A stretch of DNA of 64,000 nucleotides, from contig NC_132878.1 in NCBI RefSeq assembly GCF_030463535.1, forward strand, positions 98,023,040 through 98,087,039. Direction: 5' to 3'. Position 1 is the stretch's first letter, and each line of letters begins with the position of its first letter. The DNA is from Salminus brasiliensis. Lineage: Eukaryota; Chordata; Actinopteri; Characiformes; Bryconidae. The notes below the pieces were generated by a model, which saw only the letters and a program-made list of their open reading frames with translations, ran no database searches and was not told the origin of the DNA. The position numbers and the translations under genes are program-made. Shown here in pieces: positions 1 through 11,950 of the stretch.

Positions 1-119
1 AACCGAATATTAAGGCAGCTTGCTAAGCCACTAACACAATCCCATGATGCAGTGCAGTGAAGTGCAGTCATGCTGAGAGTCACTAGTGTGAATGTAAAAA
101 TATACTGACCTCCTGATTT

Positions 120-1150
120 AGCAGTCTTGCCCATTTGACTGCAGTTCCATTTGTACCCTGCAGTTCGACTCATTGGCATTGGGAAGTTTGGGAAGAAAAC
201 CTATAGCGGTTTTACCTCAAGACAAGAGTAGTAAAACAGTAAAAAAAATAAACAATTGAGATGAGGGACATTGAGTCATTTTTTGATTTAATGTATTCCA
301 AATTCCTGTGGTCTGTCACAATCACAAAGTGATGTGCACCCTCTAGCCAATGTCTCCATTCCAGAGACAGCCAACAGTTCAAGAATGCATGTCAATGTTG
401 TTCTATTGGACTGACTTTGTTCTAATAGATAGCTCAAGGATAGGGGGGTTGCCTTGATGTTGTGATAGAACAGCCATAATGACTATTTCTGATGCATTCA
501 ACTATGCAAGGATGAGATGGGTCTGGGTGGGTTCTTTAGTACCTCAAATGCTGCAATGGCCTCCTCTGTCTAATTCAGGGATTTTGGTTTGCCCATTATA
601 AGAGAGATAATGACAGCTGCAACAATAAAAAAACATGGCTAAATTGGCAGTAGAAATGTAAAAAAAAAACAAGAAAGTAGTTCCTTAGTGGTCGTGGGTT
701 GAAGCCACTGTGTTATTGCACATGTGTTGTCCATTTGTGCTTCCTGGGCACTAATTATATAATCAAGAAAGGAAATCTGAGATTTATGGAATTCACACTT
801 TTGCAGCTTGACAAATGGGCTATGGTCCTATAAATGTGAGTACTTGATTAACATGCTGTATGTGTTCCTTGAGTGAACAGGAATAAGCTAGAATATCATC
901 AATATAACAAATGACCCTGTTGAATATGTCTCTAAATATTTTTGATAAAGGACTGGAAGACAAAGTGGGTACTGACCAATCCAGAACTCATGACAGTATA
1001 TTTATAGAGGCTTGAAGGTGTCATGAATGCCGTTTTCCATTCATGTCTCTTTTGACTAGATTGTATGTGCCATGCAGATCCAATATTGAGAAAACAGTGG
1101 CTTCCCTGACGTGTTTTATGGCAGATGGCACTAAGGGAAGACAGTAGTAA
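120..1150 (-). mobile_element. Ty3/Gypsy pol remnant (RT and RNase H)
   Basis: Minus-strand translation in shifting frames gives the Gypsy reverse-transcriptase core: an EWKTAF-type segment near 1020-1050, a PSSLYKYTVMSSGL stretch near 970-1010, and YIDDIL (the catalytic Y-x-DD box) near 880-905. Further along, an RNase H segment reads [26 protein letters not shown] near 285-365, split here by frame changes upstream. Several stops and frameshifts show it is dead. The upstream (right) side is cut off by a Tc1 element at about 1163. The left limit is approximate because the sequence decays below about 240. Confidence 0.8.
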
Positions 1151-1162
1151 TTTTAACAATTA

Positions 1163-1892
<730 letters not shown>

Positions 1893-1997
1893 TGAGAGTT
1901 TGGCTGAACAGCATTGTTCTTACAGTTTAGAATGATCAAAAACTAAAAATGCTGGAGGAGGTGGAATGGGTTGGGTTGCTGATGCAGCTGTTTGACT

Positions 1998-2230
1998 GGT
2001 GTGGTTGGTGTGGCGCAACAGATAACACCACTATCTGCCACTGAGCTACCACACCATGTGGGAGACTGGGGTTCGATTCCCGGTCTGGGTGACTATGCTG
2101 CGCTACACCAATAAGAGTCCTTGGGCAAGACTCCTAACACTCCATTGGCCCACCTCTGTAATATGAGTAACCATGTAAGTCGCTCTGGATAAGAGCGTCA
2201 GCTAAATGCCATAAATGTAAATGTAAATGG
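1998..2230 (+). mobile_element. tRNA-derived SINE with L2-type 3' tail
   Basis: A tRNA-like head carries a B box GGTTCGATTCC at 2070-2080 and an A-box-like TGGCGCAACAGATAAC near 2010-2028. The body ends in a conserved tail, about 2176-2228, reading TAAGTCGCTCTGGATAAGAG and then TAAATGCCATAAATG with ATGTAA repeats. This tail is the reverse complement of the 3' end of the L2-type LINEs at 22016 and 37422. The shared tail implies that the SINE is copied by that LINE's reverse transcriptase. The 5' limit is estimated. Confidence 0.8.
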
Positions 2231-2470
2231 TGACACGGCTTGGCAAAGCCTGGACAATCTCATCAATGGTGTCATTAAGTCAAAATAACTGTTCATGAGA
2301 ACCCATTTTTCTTGGGCTGCTACAGCAATTTGTAGATCTCACAGGAACCTAAATGAATAAAATGTTAATAGTTGACAATAACTTGGATAGTAGAAGTATG
2401 CTGTGTGCTTTGACATTTAAACTTAACTGTATAGTTTTGTCTGAACGTATAGTGTCGAATGTCATAGTTA

Positions 2471-3080
2471 TGAGGACGTTCTTCGACACAGTGGTGGCAT
2501 CGCCATCTTTTATGGAGTTGTCTGCTGGGGCAGTAGCATCTCGACGGCATATAAGAAGAGACTGGACAAACTCATAAAGAGGGCCGGCTCTGTCCTGGGG
2601 TGCTTCTTAGACCCAGTGCAGGTGGTGGGAGGCAGGAGGATGACAGCCACGCTGGCATCCATGCTGGAGAACAGCTCCCACCCCATGCTCTGGCAGCACT
2701 GGGCAGCTCCTTTAGTGACAGGCTGCTTCACCCCAAGTGTGTGAAGGAGCGGTATCGCAGGTCCTTCCTTCCTGCTGCCGTCAGACTGCACAACCAGCAC
2801 TGCTCCCAGCGGACCACATACACACACACTTAACTACACACACGTTAATGTTCAGGGAATACTATGTGCAATACCCCCCCCCCACCCATGTGCAAGAGTC
2901 TTTTGCTGTTAATAATATTGTTATTGCTTTTTTTAATTCTTATTTATATTGTGTGTATATAGTGTAAATTATTTATCTAAATTTTTGTAACTGAGTGTCT
3001 TGCTATCCCTTTCTGCTGTTACACTGAGAATTTTCCCACTGCGGGACTAATAAAGGACTATCTTATCTTATCTTATCTTA
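2471..3080 (+). mobile_element. CR1/L2-group LINE 3' end (5'-truncated)
   Basis: The translation matches the C-terminal part of the LINE protein at 16420-17326 (FDTVVAS, then KRAGSVLGCFLDPVQVVG, then LHPKCVKERYRRSFLPAAVR). An 8-nt deletion near 2687 shifts the frame. The 3' UTR ends in GGGACTAATAAAGGACTATC followed by a TCTTA repeat tail up to 3080, the normal 3' terminus of this family. It is a dead 5'-truncated copy. Confidence 0.88.
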
Positions 3081-4384
3081 TGGCGAAATAACAACATGGT
3101 TAGATTGCTTCTCAACCAATCAGTGTGGCCAAAACGAAGTATTGTATAATCCTCCGTACATATCTGCGAAATCATTCTGAATCCTACTATCCATATTATG
3201 CCATACAATGTTTGTTTTTTTTTACTTTTTTTCCAGGCAGCAGTGATATCTAGATGTGTTAAAAAACCTTGATGAGACAACCATCTGGTAAGCTTTCCTT
3301 ACACCTATCAGATCTTTTCTTACTGTTATATTTCCTGTCTTTTAAAATTTCTGACCTTTTCTTTCAGTAGCTGAGAAGTTCAGCTTTGTGATTTCTGACT
3401 TTTTTTATAAACAAACTCAGCTGCATTGGAGAATAACTGTAGCCCCTTACTGGATTTTTCCAATCCACATTAAATGGTGCAGAAGCTACAGGTGCCTATA
3501 GGCACTATGTAAAGATACAATTGCAGATTGTAAAGCAACAATCTGCAATACAAGTGCATGTTCTACCTTTTACATTGTTTATGTCTTTAAAATTATATTT
3601 TAAGTAATATTAAGTATATTATTCAGATCCAGTGAATTAATAATAATGAAGTATTAATTTGTTTTGTATTTTGAAAATAAGCAAAAACCCCAAAACAATT
3701 ATAATAATTACATTTTTGTAGATTTTGTCTATAGTTACTACCTATGGATTTCACTCTTTTAACAAACTCCCATTTCATCCAAGCCAAAATAACTCACTCT
3801 GTGCAGACCAGCACAGATAGCCAGAGTTCAGTTTTTGAAAGGGTTAAGCAGGTGAAATTTGAAGGAATTGACAAAAGAATGGTTTGGTAGATTATAATAT
3901 AAAGTACATTCACATGCAGAAACATGGGCACTGTCCTCCCTCAAATATCCAAAAATATCAGCATCTTTTCAGATACCACCAGAAACATTCATTAAACCTG
4001 AATATACTCTCCTGCTTCAGGTGTGGTCATACAAGATGTCATCCAATCCACAGGTGTTAAAGAATAAAACTGAAAAAGGTGATGTAGCAGATGCTTCCTT
4101 ACCCTATTTTTTCTTCTCTCTTGTTTTCTGGCCACAATAAGTCCAACTTTGTGTTATTGTATGTTATTAAATTGTGATTTGACATAGTCATAAATAAACA
4201 TCAGAACAACATAAGCCTCTAGCACTTCTTCCATGTCCACTGTCACCAATTTTGTCTAAAAAGTGAAAAGACAAATAACATTAATAACTGAGTTTTAACA
4301 GTGGTTTAAATGTGGTTACACTTGAAACTCTGTTCTTTTTCCTTCTGCCTAATGTAACACCATCTTGTTCTCATATGAACAAAG
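3081..4384. other. No recognisable gene; presumed upstream or intronic DNA of gene A
   Basis: AT-rich sequence with no open frame that resembles a protein. A stretch at 3238-3286 sits between an acceptor-like polypyrimidine-CAG and a GTAAGC donor, but all three frames contain stops, so it could only be a non-coding exon. No PYD-type start exon like that of gene B was found here. Confidence 0.4.
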
Positions 4385-4564
4385 ATCAAACCAGTCCAGT
4401 TCAGACAGCCACAAATCAGAAGCACCCTGTCCAGACCACCAGCGGTCAGAGTGAACTTGTCCAGACCACCACAGCTCAGACTGGAGCAACTGTCAATGCA
4501 CCTGCTCTACATGGGAATGTGTTTCATGGTCCAGTTAAAATTAACATTGGAGCTCAGCATGAAG
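4385..4564 (+). CDS. nlrc3-like: Gene A linker exon (Thr/Gln-rich, NLR N-terminal region)
   Basis: A 180-nt exon in phase 1-1. It encodes about 60 residues: an imperfect repeat of the type S-P-V-Q-T-A-T-N-Q-K followed by VQTTSGQ and VQTTTAQ units, then TVNAPALHGNVFHGPVKINI. The last segment is the typical linker found just before FISNA-NACHT in fish NLRC3-like proteins. The donor is GAAG|GTAGGG at 4565. The acceptor is AACAAAG| at 4383-4384 after a T/C-rich stretch. Its terminal G joins AT at the next phase-1 exon. The acceptor choice is the least certain part. Confidence 0.7.
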
Positions 4565-4960
4565 GTAGGGCTGAAACAAACAACTGTTTTGCTAGATGAC
4601 TAAAAACTGTTAGGAATAATTGATTATTCTGATTAGAAATCACTTATTTACCAAAAAACTTTTATATATCAGATTTTTTCTTAATCTATTTCCTAACCAA
4701 CAATGTGTCAGATTCATTATCACCTGAATAGGAGCCGGGATTATAGAAGTCATGCCTACACATGCACTGTGGCCGATTACCCTCGCTAAGCACACTCGAT
4801 ACAACTGGGATGTTGACTTGCAAGTCCTTCCACCACATTCACTCGCAGCTGTGAATTAGCTCCGTTACAGCCTCTGTATCAACACGGTCCATAGTCTGCT
4901 CGAAAGGAAAAGCACTCTAGTCTTGGTGCTTCCTGTCCTGTCTCATTTGCAGTAACCTCG

Positions 4961-5683
4961 TGTAAGGGGTGGCTCTAGGGCAAGGCCTCCCCCTGCCACC
5001 AGGGGGAGTCCTCCAGTCACCCCAGCCAGTAATTAAGCCCAATTCCTTACACCTGGGCAGTAGGCTATATAGGCACACAGATCCAGTTGCCCCGCTGCTG
5101 GATCTTTTGACTCTGGTGGTCTGTGTGTCTGTGTGTCAGTCTATGGGTCTCGAGTGGAAGGCTGAGTGTGTGTCACTCCCCTTCATGTGTCCTTCCCGAG
5201 TCTGTCTCCCTGTGTCTGTGTGTGTGTGTGTGTGTGTAGCACTCATACACTCGTGTACCAGAGGAAGGCAGGAGTGTATGTCTTCCCTGTAACTTCTCAG
5301 TTTTCTGGTTTCTTTTTGGAGATTCTTTTTGCCCCTTAGTTGTATTTCCCTCTAGTGTTAAAGAGGTAACCAGTTCTCCCCTGGCGTCCTTTGTTTGTTT
5401 CCCGCCTTTTGTTTTATTAAATCCACCCCTTTACATTTCTTTTGTTGGCAGTTTCAATAACTGCTGCTTGGGTGAAGCGGCAGAGCGTCAGTCTTGTGGC
5501 GCAGCGGCCTGGGTTCGAGTCCTGGGTGGTTTATTTCTCATTTCCATTTTGCCTGTTCTAAGATTAAAGACTCTGCACTTGGGCCCGTTGGTCATGTGAT
5601 CGTGGTAGCTCACTCAGTAGCGCGCCGGCCCTCCAACACGGCGGCCTGGGTTCAAACCCGCTGCGAGTGAGCCCCTCGTTACA
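4961..5683 (+). mobile_element. Probable Gypsy-type LTR
   Basis: The segment begins TGTAAGGGG and ends CGTTACA, a short inverted TGTAA/TTACA terminus. It holds a TATA-like CTATATAGG near 5062 and TTTTATTAAA near 5411. Gypsy gag-like sequence follows at 5985-6175, which suits a 5' LTR. No clear primer-binding site follows and no target duplication was found. Two tRNA-like modules lie in its 3' part (5462-5530 and 5585-5670). It lies in an intron of gene A. Confidence 0.55.
5585..5670 (+). repeat. tRNA-like module in the LTR
   Basis: GTGGTAGCTCACTCAGTAGC resembles a tRNA D-arm (A box), and GGGTTCAAACCCG a T-arm (B box), about 40 nt apart. A second, weaker module with GGGTTCGAGTCC lies at 5462-5530. 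Acceptor stem and CCA are not evident, so I do not call a functional tRNA. It may be a SINE head captured by the retroelement. Confidence 0.5.
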
Positions 5684-5984
5684 CCTTGATCCTTTTTTTG
5701 CCTTGTACCCCTGGTTTGTTTTGTTTGTCCTGCCTTAGCGTTTTGCTCCCTGTTAAGCCAAAGCTCTGCTTCGTGTTTTCACTTTGTTCCCTCCTGAGTT
5801 TAGCTCAGTTGACTTAGTTGTTTTTCCCCTCCCCTTTATGTTCTGTGGTTTTCTCCTTTGCCCCCCTTAGCTTCTTTTCAATCCCAGGTTTATTGTTTTG
5901 TCCAGTTTGCTTTGCCACGTTACGTTTTGCTTTCTAGTTCTGTCCCCTGTCCCCTTGCTTTGTTATTAAAGCCTGGGTGGAATC

Positions 5985-6175
5985 AGGTGGCTCTCATGGC
6001 CCTGTTCCGCAATGGGTTGAATCCCCGGTTACAAAAGGAGTTGGCATGCCGAGATGATAAGCTAAATCTTTACCAGCTTATCTTCCTGGCCATCCGGCTT
6101 GACCAATTACTATGTTGCCCTACTAAATTAAAGATGTGCAGAGAAGCAGCAAATAAAATATATATAAATATATAA
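5985..6175 (+). pseudogene. Gypsy gag fragment
   Basis: The open frame encodes ALMALFRNGLNPRLQKELAC and then LNLYQLIFLAIRLDQLL, the conserved stretch of fish Gypsy Gag proteins that ends in AIRLDQLL. It stops soon afterwards. It lies downstream of the LTR at 4961-5683 in the same orientation, so both likely come from one truncated element. Confidence 0.72.
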
Positions 6176-6179
6176 TATG

Positions 6180-6930
6180 TTTATTACTTAGATTCTTTCT
6201 TTTTGGCAGTACAAATGTTTCTGTCAGGTGAGTTGTTATTAAAAAACAGGTGAAATTAACTGTTTTAACCCATTTTAGCCCAGGTTAGACAGAATTAGAA
6301 ACATTGGTGTAATATACCAATAATATATAAGACTTCTGTTATGGTACACTGGTCAAGAATAAAGCATAATGCCTATGTTGAATGTTAATGTTAGTTCTCA
6401 AATAAAATATCTGCTAAATATAGTTTCTTTTTGTTTTATATCCCAGGTCATTATAAAATGACCTAATAAGATAAGCCAAGTTAAAACTTCCCTAGATGTA
6501 ACAAACTTTTATTTTAAAGGTATATTTTACTTTGACATGACACAAATCACAAATGAATCACAATAGGTAGTATAATACTAAATATAGCAGTTTTTAAAAT
6601 TGCAATTGTATCATATAATGCCTCAAATATTATTATACAATTGTATAATGTGATAGTGTCAGTCTCAACCCATACACAGCAGTAGCAGCACACTCAGTGC
6701 TGAGAGAAAGGAGTGTGCTACTACAAATGCAACACACAATAGCAACTTATATACTTATATAATTATATAAATGAAAAGTTTGCTTTTCATAAATAAATAA
6801 CATATACAGCTCTGATGATGAAACACCTCCAATTTGATGTTAATCTAATTTTTTGAATGCTGTTATTTCTGTTCATCTCATGAACAGAATAAATAGATGC
6901 TTATGACAAATGTTTGAAAGCCCCTGGTAA

Positions 6931-6969
<39 letters not shown>

Positions 6970-7046
6970 TGTTGCTTAACCAAGTTAAGCCAAGTTATTG
7001 TGTGTTTTTCAAATTCCTCATAATGTGGTTCTGTCCACTCTCTCAG
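6180..7046 (+). other. Gene A intron, no gene
   Basis: AT-rich intron sequence. An (AAT)n microsatellite lies at 6931-6968. Nothing else is recognisable. Confidence 0.5.
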
Positions 7047-7121
7047 GTGAAGACAGATCAGAAGAGGCTATTCATAAGAGTGCAGCAGCCTTCCCCACCA
7101 CATGTAATGCTCGTACTTCAG
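7047..7121 (+). CDS. nlrc3-like: Gene A 75-nt linker exon
   Basis: The exon is bounded by the acceptor CTCTCTCAG| and the donor TTCAG|GTAATC. It is phase 1-1 and 75 nt long, and reads EDRSEEAIHKSAAAFPTTCN then ARTS with no stop. Gene B has a phase 1-1 exon of exactly the same length (56751-56677) with a similar Ser/Ala-rich composition, so the two are probably homologous. It links the N-terminal region to FISNA-NACHT. Because both ends are phase 1, skipping it keeps the frame. Confidence 0.65.
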
Positions 7122-7377
7122 GTAATCACATTATCATTTCCTGTATTAAAACATGGACATGAAAAACAAGTTTAAACACCATGGCTCTCATTATATAGGT
7201 CCATAGCTATATGCACTTTCGCTTTGCAATTTGGGAGTAATATAGTTTGCAAGATACACATTTACTTTGTACCTTAGAAAGTGGTTTTGCTTTGGAAAGT
7301 TTCTGAATTAATTCATTATAGTTATTAAATTCATTAGTTAGTAAAATACCCTAAAGTTATTTACAGACATAGGACAA

Positions 7378-7672
7378 AATTAAAGGGTGCATGTATTTGT
7401 CACTGTACAGTGTACACTGAAATGTGTCCTCCGCATTTAACCCATCTGGTAGTGAACACACACACACTCACACACACACACACACACACACACATGTGTT
7501 AGGGGCAGTGAGTACACACACACACACCCAGAGCGGTGGGCAGCCAACTCCAGCGCCCGGGGAGCAGAGAGGGTAAAGGGCCTTGCTCAAGGGCCCAACA
7601 GTGGCAGCTTGCCGAGCCCGGGAATCGAACCCACAACCCTGTTATCGATATCCCGGCGCTCTAACCTGCCCC
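7378..7672 (-). mobile_element. tRNA-derived SINE (family 2)
   Basis: On the minus strand it begins GGTTAGAGCGCCGGGATATC with the B box GGTTCGATTCC near 7620-7632, then the body CCACTGTTGGGCCCTTGAGC, and ends near GGGTTAAATGCGGAGGACAC. Internal CA runs lie at 7449-7494 and 7514-7528. Copies of the same family are at 34764-35014 (+) and, truncated, at 31550-31615 (+). The first part of the A box is deleted in this copy. Confidence 0.75.
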
Positions 7673-8174
7673 CAAATTAGGACATCCATGCAAATGTTTA
7701 ACATATTGTCTACACTATTGTGTCTTTGTATTTTTTTGTGTATGTTGAGTGTGTATTTCTTAATTGAAGTTTTGTTTTTGTTTATTGTGAATCTGCTTGT
7801 ACAGTAGTTCACTTACATACAACAACATATGGACCTTGCTAAAAGTATTTACAAGTATTTTTTTTCTATATTTTCTATTGTTATTTAGATATTAAAAGTA
7901 AAAGTAATTTGGTTATTAGTTAATAGAAATTGTTAATCAAAATATTACAGTCCAAATTTTATTGACACTCTAATACAAATAATTATAAATGTACCTTATG
8001 CTTTTACTTAAGTTAATTTAATATTTTTTATTTGAATTTAGTTTTTTTTTCTAGTGTGTTTAAGTTTCACTATGCATTTTGGCTTTAAAGATTTAATAAT
8101 TTATCCACTGAGACTTTACATGCCTTTTCACCCTCACACACTCCTTTCTAATGCCACTCTTTTTTTTGCAACAG

Positions 8175-9948
8175 ATGATATCAGTATAATAATGAAAAAA
8201 CAATTTAAGGAGAAATTTACAAACCTGTACGAGGGGACTTCACAGGAAGGAGATTATGTGCCTTTGAAAGACATTTTCACGGAACTGTATGTGATTGAGG
8301 GCTGCACAGGAGGAGTGAACTCTCAGCATGAAGTGAGACAGATAGAGGCATTTTTTCCCAAACCAGAAGAAACGTCAATCAAATTCACTGACATTTTCAA
8401 AGTGCAGTCTGACCAAAATGTGCTTGGCACAAAAGTACTCACATTGGGAATAGCTGGAGTGGGGAAAACAGCCTCTGTACACAAGTTTATTCTGGACTGG
8501 GCTGAGGACCGATGCAACCAGGATTTAGATTTCATTCTGTTCCTTCCTTTTCGGGAGCTGAACTTGATTAGAGATGATCAGCAGAGCCTCTCAGAACTGT
8601 TACTCTATTTTCACCCTGAACTCTGCAGTGCAGATGTAATGGAGGTTTTTAACAGGAAGTACACAGTGGCTTTGATTCTGGATGGACTGGATGAAAGCAA
8701 AATTCCCCTGAACTTCTGTCAAAAGAAGGTATCTAATGTAAAAGAAAAGACCACACTTGATAAACTAATAACAAGCCTCATTAAAGCTGTGCTACTTCCC
8801 TCTGCTGTCATCTGGATAACTTCCCGACCAGCAGCAGCCAATCAGATACCACGCAAGTACTTTACACGTGTTACAGAAATCCGTGGATTTAATGATTTAC
8901 AGAAGGAGGAGTATTTCAGGAAGAGAATCAGAGACCAGGATCAAGCCAGCAGAATCATCTCACACATTAAGACGGCGAGAAGTCTTCATATATTGTGCCA
9001 CATACCAGTCTTCTGTTGGATCTCCGTCTCTGTGCTTCAGGAAATGTTGAAGAATGATAAAGACATGAAGAATGCTCCCACAACGATCACAGAAATGTAC
9101 ACTCGTTTCTTGCTGTTTCACACAAGACAAAAGAGTGAGAAATACAACACTGACCAAAACGAGGACAGTACAGTTCCATCATCAGACAGAGGCAGACTTC
9201 CAGCAGAGAGCATACTGAAACTTGGAAGGTTAGCCTTTCTTCAGTTACAGAAAGGCCAACTCATATTCTATGAGAAAGATCTGTGGGAGTGTGGCATTGA
9301 GCTCAAAGAAGCTGTAGTGTACTCTGGAGTCTGCACACAAATCTTTAAAAAGGATGAAAAGATCTTCAGCTTTGTCCATTTGAGTTTCCAGGAGTTCCTC
9401 GCTGCTGTATTTGTTTTCCTCACATTCAGTGATAAATGTAATCCACTCCTCCAGACCCTGCTGGAGAAAATAAGATGGAGGTTTAAACATACACTGGATG
9501 ATCTTCTCAAGATAGCAGTGAATAAGACCATGAAAAGTAAAAATGGACACATGGATCTTTTCCTCCGCTTCCTCCTCGGCCTCTCACTGGAGTCCAATCA
9601 GAGGCTCCTCAAGACTTTACAGCCAGACATTGAAATTAAAAGAGAGGACAGCACAGTAAACTACATTAAGAGAAAGATCCACAAGAATAAATCCTCTGAA
9701 AAGACCATCAGTCTCTTCCATTGCCTGAGTGAGCTCAAAGACAACTCCCTCACAAGAGAAATTCAGGAATTCCTGAACTCCGGATTTCTCTCAACCCAGG
9801 AACTCTCACCAACACAGTGGTCAGCTCTGGTGTTTGTGCTGCTGATATCAGAGGAGGCTCAAGAGAAGTTTGAGCTGAGGAAATACAGAGCATCAGAAGA
9901 AGGACTGAAGACACTACTGCCTGTGGTGAAAAACACAAGACGTGCACT
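8175..9948 (+). CDS. nlrc3-like: Gene A FISNA-NACHT exon
   Basis: One 1774-nt exon encoding about 591 residues. It starts with FISNA (KKQFKEKFTNLYEGTSQEGD, then YVIEGCTGGVNSQHEVRQIE), the fish-specific NACHT-associated domain. NACHT follows with Walker A GIAGVGKT at 8447-8470, Walker B ALILDGLDE at 8669-8695 and a sensor-type WITSRP near 8814. Winged-helix/HD2 motifs follow, including FSFVHLSFQEFLAAVF near 9370-9410. The catalytic motifs are intact, so ATP binding and oligomerisation are plausible. The acceptor is TTTGCAACAG| (phase 1). The 3' end uses a GC donor, GCACT|GCAAGT, which alone restores phase 2 to the LRR exons. The protein differs from gene B at 12 positions (for example W/R in DLWEC, G-F/R-S in NSGFLS). 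Confidence 0.95.
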
Positions 9949-10374
9949 GCAAGTACCCTTTTCCTTAGGATTACTTTTTGAAGACACAAATATTATTATA
10001 ACGTCTGCATTATAGAAATTTAAGCGTGCTTCCCAAGTATCATTATAATTATGAATTTCAACTTATAAGAGTAGTTTAACATAAAACCACTAGTAACGAT
10101 ACAGAAAGCGATACAGAATATTACTGACCAGCTCTCATATATTGACACCACTGTTATTGACTAAATGTTTACCATTTTGAACACAATATGTAACTCAGGT
10201 ATGACAGCTAAACTCAATGTAAACATACTGCAAACTAACATAGTATAAACTATTTATCATTTTCTTGCTGTTTTTCAAACCAGCCAGATCTCAAGTGGGC
10301 TTCATATATGTGACTAAAAGAGCACTTCAGGATTCATATAATACATACTATATGTACATAGTTCATATATTATT

Positions 10375-10925
10375 TCACAAAAGTAAGTACACCCTCACGG
10401 TTGTGCACATATTTTATTTACATCTTTTCATGGGACAACACTATAAAAACGAAACTTGGATATAACTTAGCTTGTATAGCAGTATGGTAGTAAACCATAG
10501 TCTTCTGAAAATATTTCAACACATAGCCATTCATTTCCAAATAGCTGGCAACACAAGTGAGTACACCTCACAATGAACATGTCCAAATTGTGCTCATAAT
10601 GTCAATATTTTGTGTTACCACCATTATCTAGCACTGCCTTCACCTTCTTGGGCATGGAATTCACCAAAGCTGCACAGGTTGCTACTGGAATCCTTCCATG
10701 ATGACATCCCTAGGGGTGGATGTTAGACACATGTTGGATAACATCTGACCCAAACAAGTTTATCTTGGTGTCATCAAACCAAAGGACACTGCTTGTCAGT
10801 GTCAACTTCAGAAGAGGCTTTATTCTGGTGCGACAGCCCTGCAGACAGAATTGATGTAGTGTGCAGTGTATGGTCTGAGCACTAACAGGCTGACCTTCCA
10901 CTTCCTCACCACCAGTGGATGGGAG
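10375..10925 (-). mobile_element. Tc1-like transposon remnant (family 2)
   Basis: The left edge has the AAGTAAGTACACCCTCAC terminal motif and an inner repeat CAAGTGAGTACACCTCAC at 10553-10572. The minus strand encodes QPVSAQTIHCTLHQFCLQG and FDDTKINLFGSD-like pieces of a Tc1 transposase. It is related to the better preserved copy at 55511-56612 and is heavily degraded. Confidence 0.75.
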
Positions 10926-11144
10926 CTTCTCACAATAATATGTGCAAATATTTCTGGCTGTTTAAACTGCACACTTCACCATTCTGATAAAGAATGCTCC
11001 TCCATGACCATCTGTTATATCAGCACTGGCTCCATCTCCTTGTAATGTGTTAATTAAGCTTTTATAATCTACAACAATTACCTCTTTGTTCTGTACACCA
11101 GAACTTGGAATTGAAATATGTGCTGTATACAACTGCGTGCAATG

Positions 11145-11950
11145 GTGCTTAAAAGTTTAATAACCCTTAAAAAATTCTATATTTCTGCAAGAATGTATCC
11201 TAAAAACGCATCCTAAAAGTAGATAAGGAGAACCAAATCAAAGAAATAAGACAAAAATGTTTGATTTGGTCATTTATTTATTGAGGAATTAACAGTGAGT
11301 GTCAAGTATGTGGGCATTTAGGATTAGCAAATAACAGAACAAAATGAGGAAAGATTTCTGAGGACCACAAAAGAAACACTATTGATGCACCTCAGGCTGG
11401 AAAAGGTTACCAAACCATCTCTGGAATTTTGACTCCACCAATCCACAGTCAGTCAAATTGCGAACAAGTAGAGGAAATTCAAGACCATTATTATGCTCTT
11501 CAGGAGCACTCAACTAACAAAATCATGCCCAGAGCAAGGTGTGTAATAGTCTGTGAGGCCACAAAGGAACCCAAGGTACCTTTTAAGCAACTAAAGGCCT
11601 TTCTCACATCGGCTAATGTTAATGATCATGAGTAGACCACCAGGAGAACACCGACCAACATTGATCTGAGTGGCAGGGTTGTAATGAGAAAGCTGCTGCT
11701 ACAGAGAAGTCAGCTAAAATTTCTTTAAACCAATGTGCAGGACTAATCAACAATTACCAGAAACGTTTAGTTGCAGTTATTGCTGCACAAGCAGGTCACA
11801 CCAGCCACTCAAAGCAAATGTTCACATACTTTTGCCACTCACATATATGTAATACTTTTACATAATAACTTGTTTAGTTTATTATTCTGCAAAGTGAAGT
11901 CAACACATTTTTCTCTAATTTTCTCTAATTGCATTTGTATATTTTGAATT
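11145..11950 (+). mobile_element. Tc1-like transposon remnant (family 3)
   Basis: A degenerate transposase in the plus sense reads RKISEDHKRNTIDAPQAGKG then YQTISGI near 11350-11425 (the helix-turn-helix part), followed by an open stretch to 11635. The end shows CACAAGCAGGTCACACCAG and TTCACATACTTTTGCCACTC, typical 3' sequence of a widespread fish Tc1 family. Termini are poorly preserved. Confidence 0.68.

Noticed and set aside
3238..3286. Small exon of gene A between CAG and GTAAGC
   Set aside because: All three frames contain stops. It could be a non-coding exon at most.
5585..5670. Functional tRNA gene
   Set aside because: A and B boxes are present but no convincing acceptor stem or anticodon arm. 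Kept only as a tRNA-like module.
9245..9597. Two overlapping open frames of 101 and 109 codons antisense to the NACHT exon
   Set aside because: They mirror in gene B (52616-52968) and are explained by codon bias of the real exon. No start context or homology.
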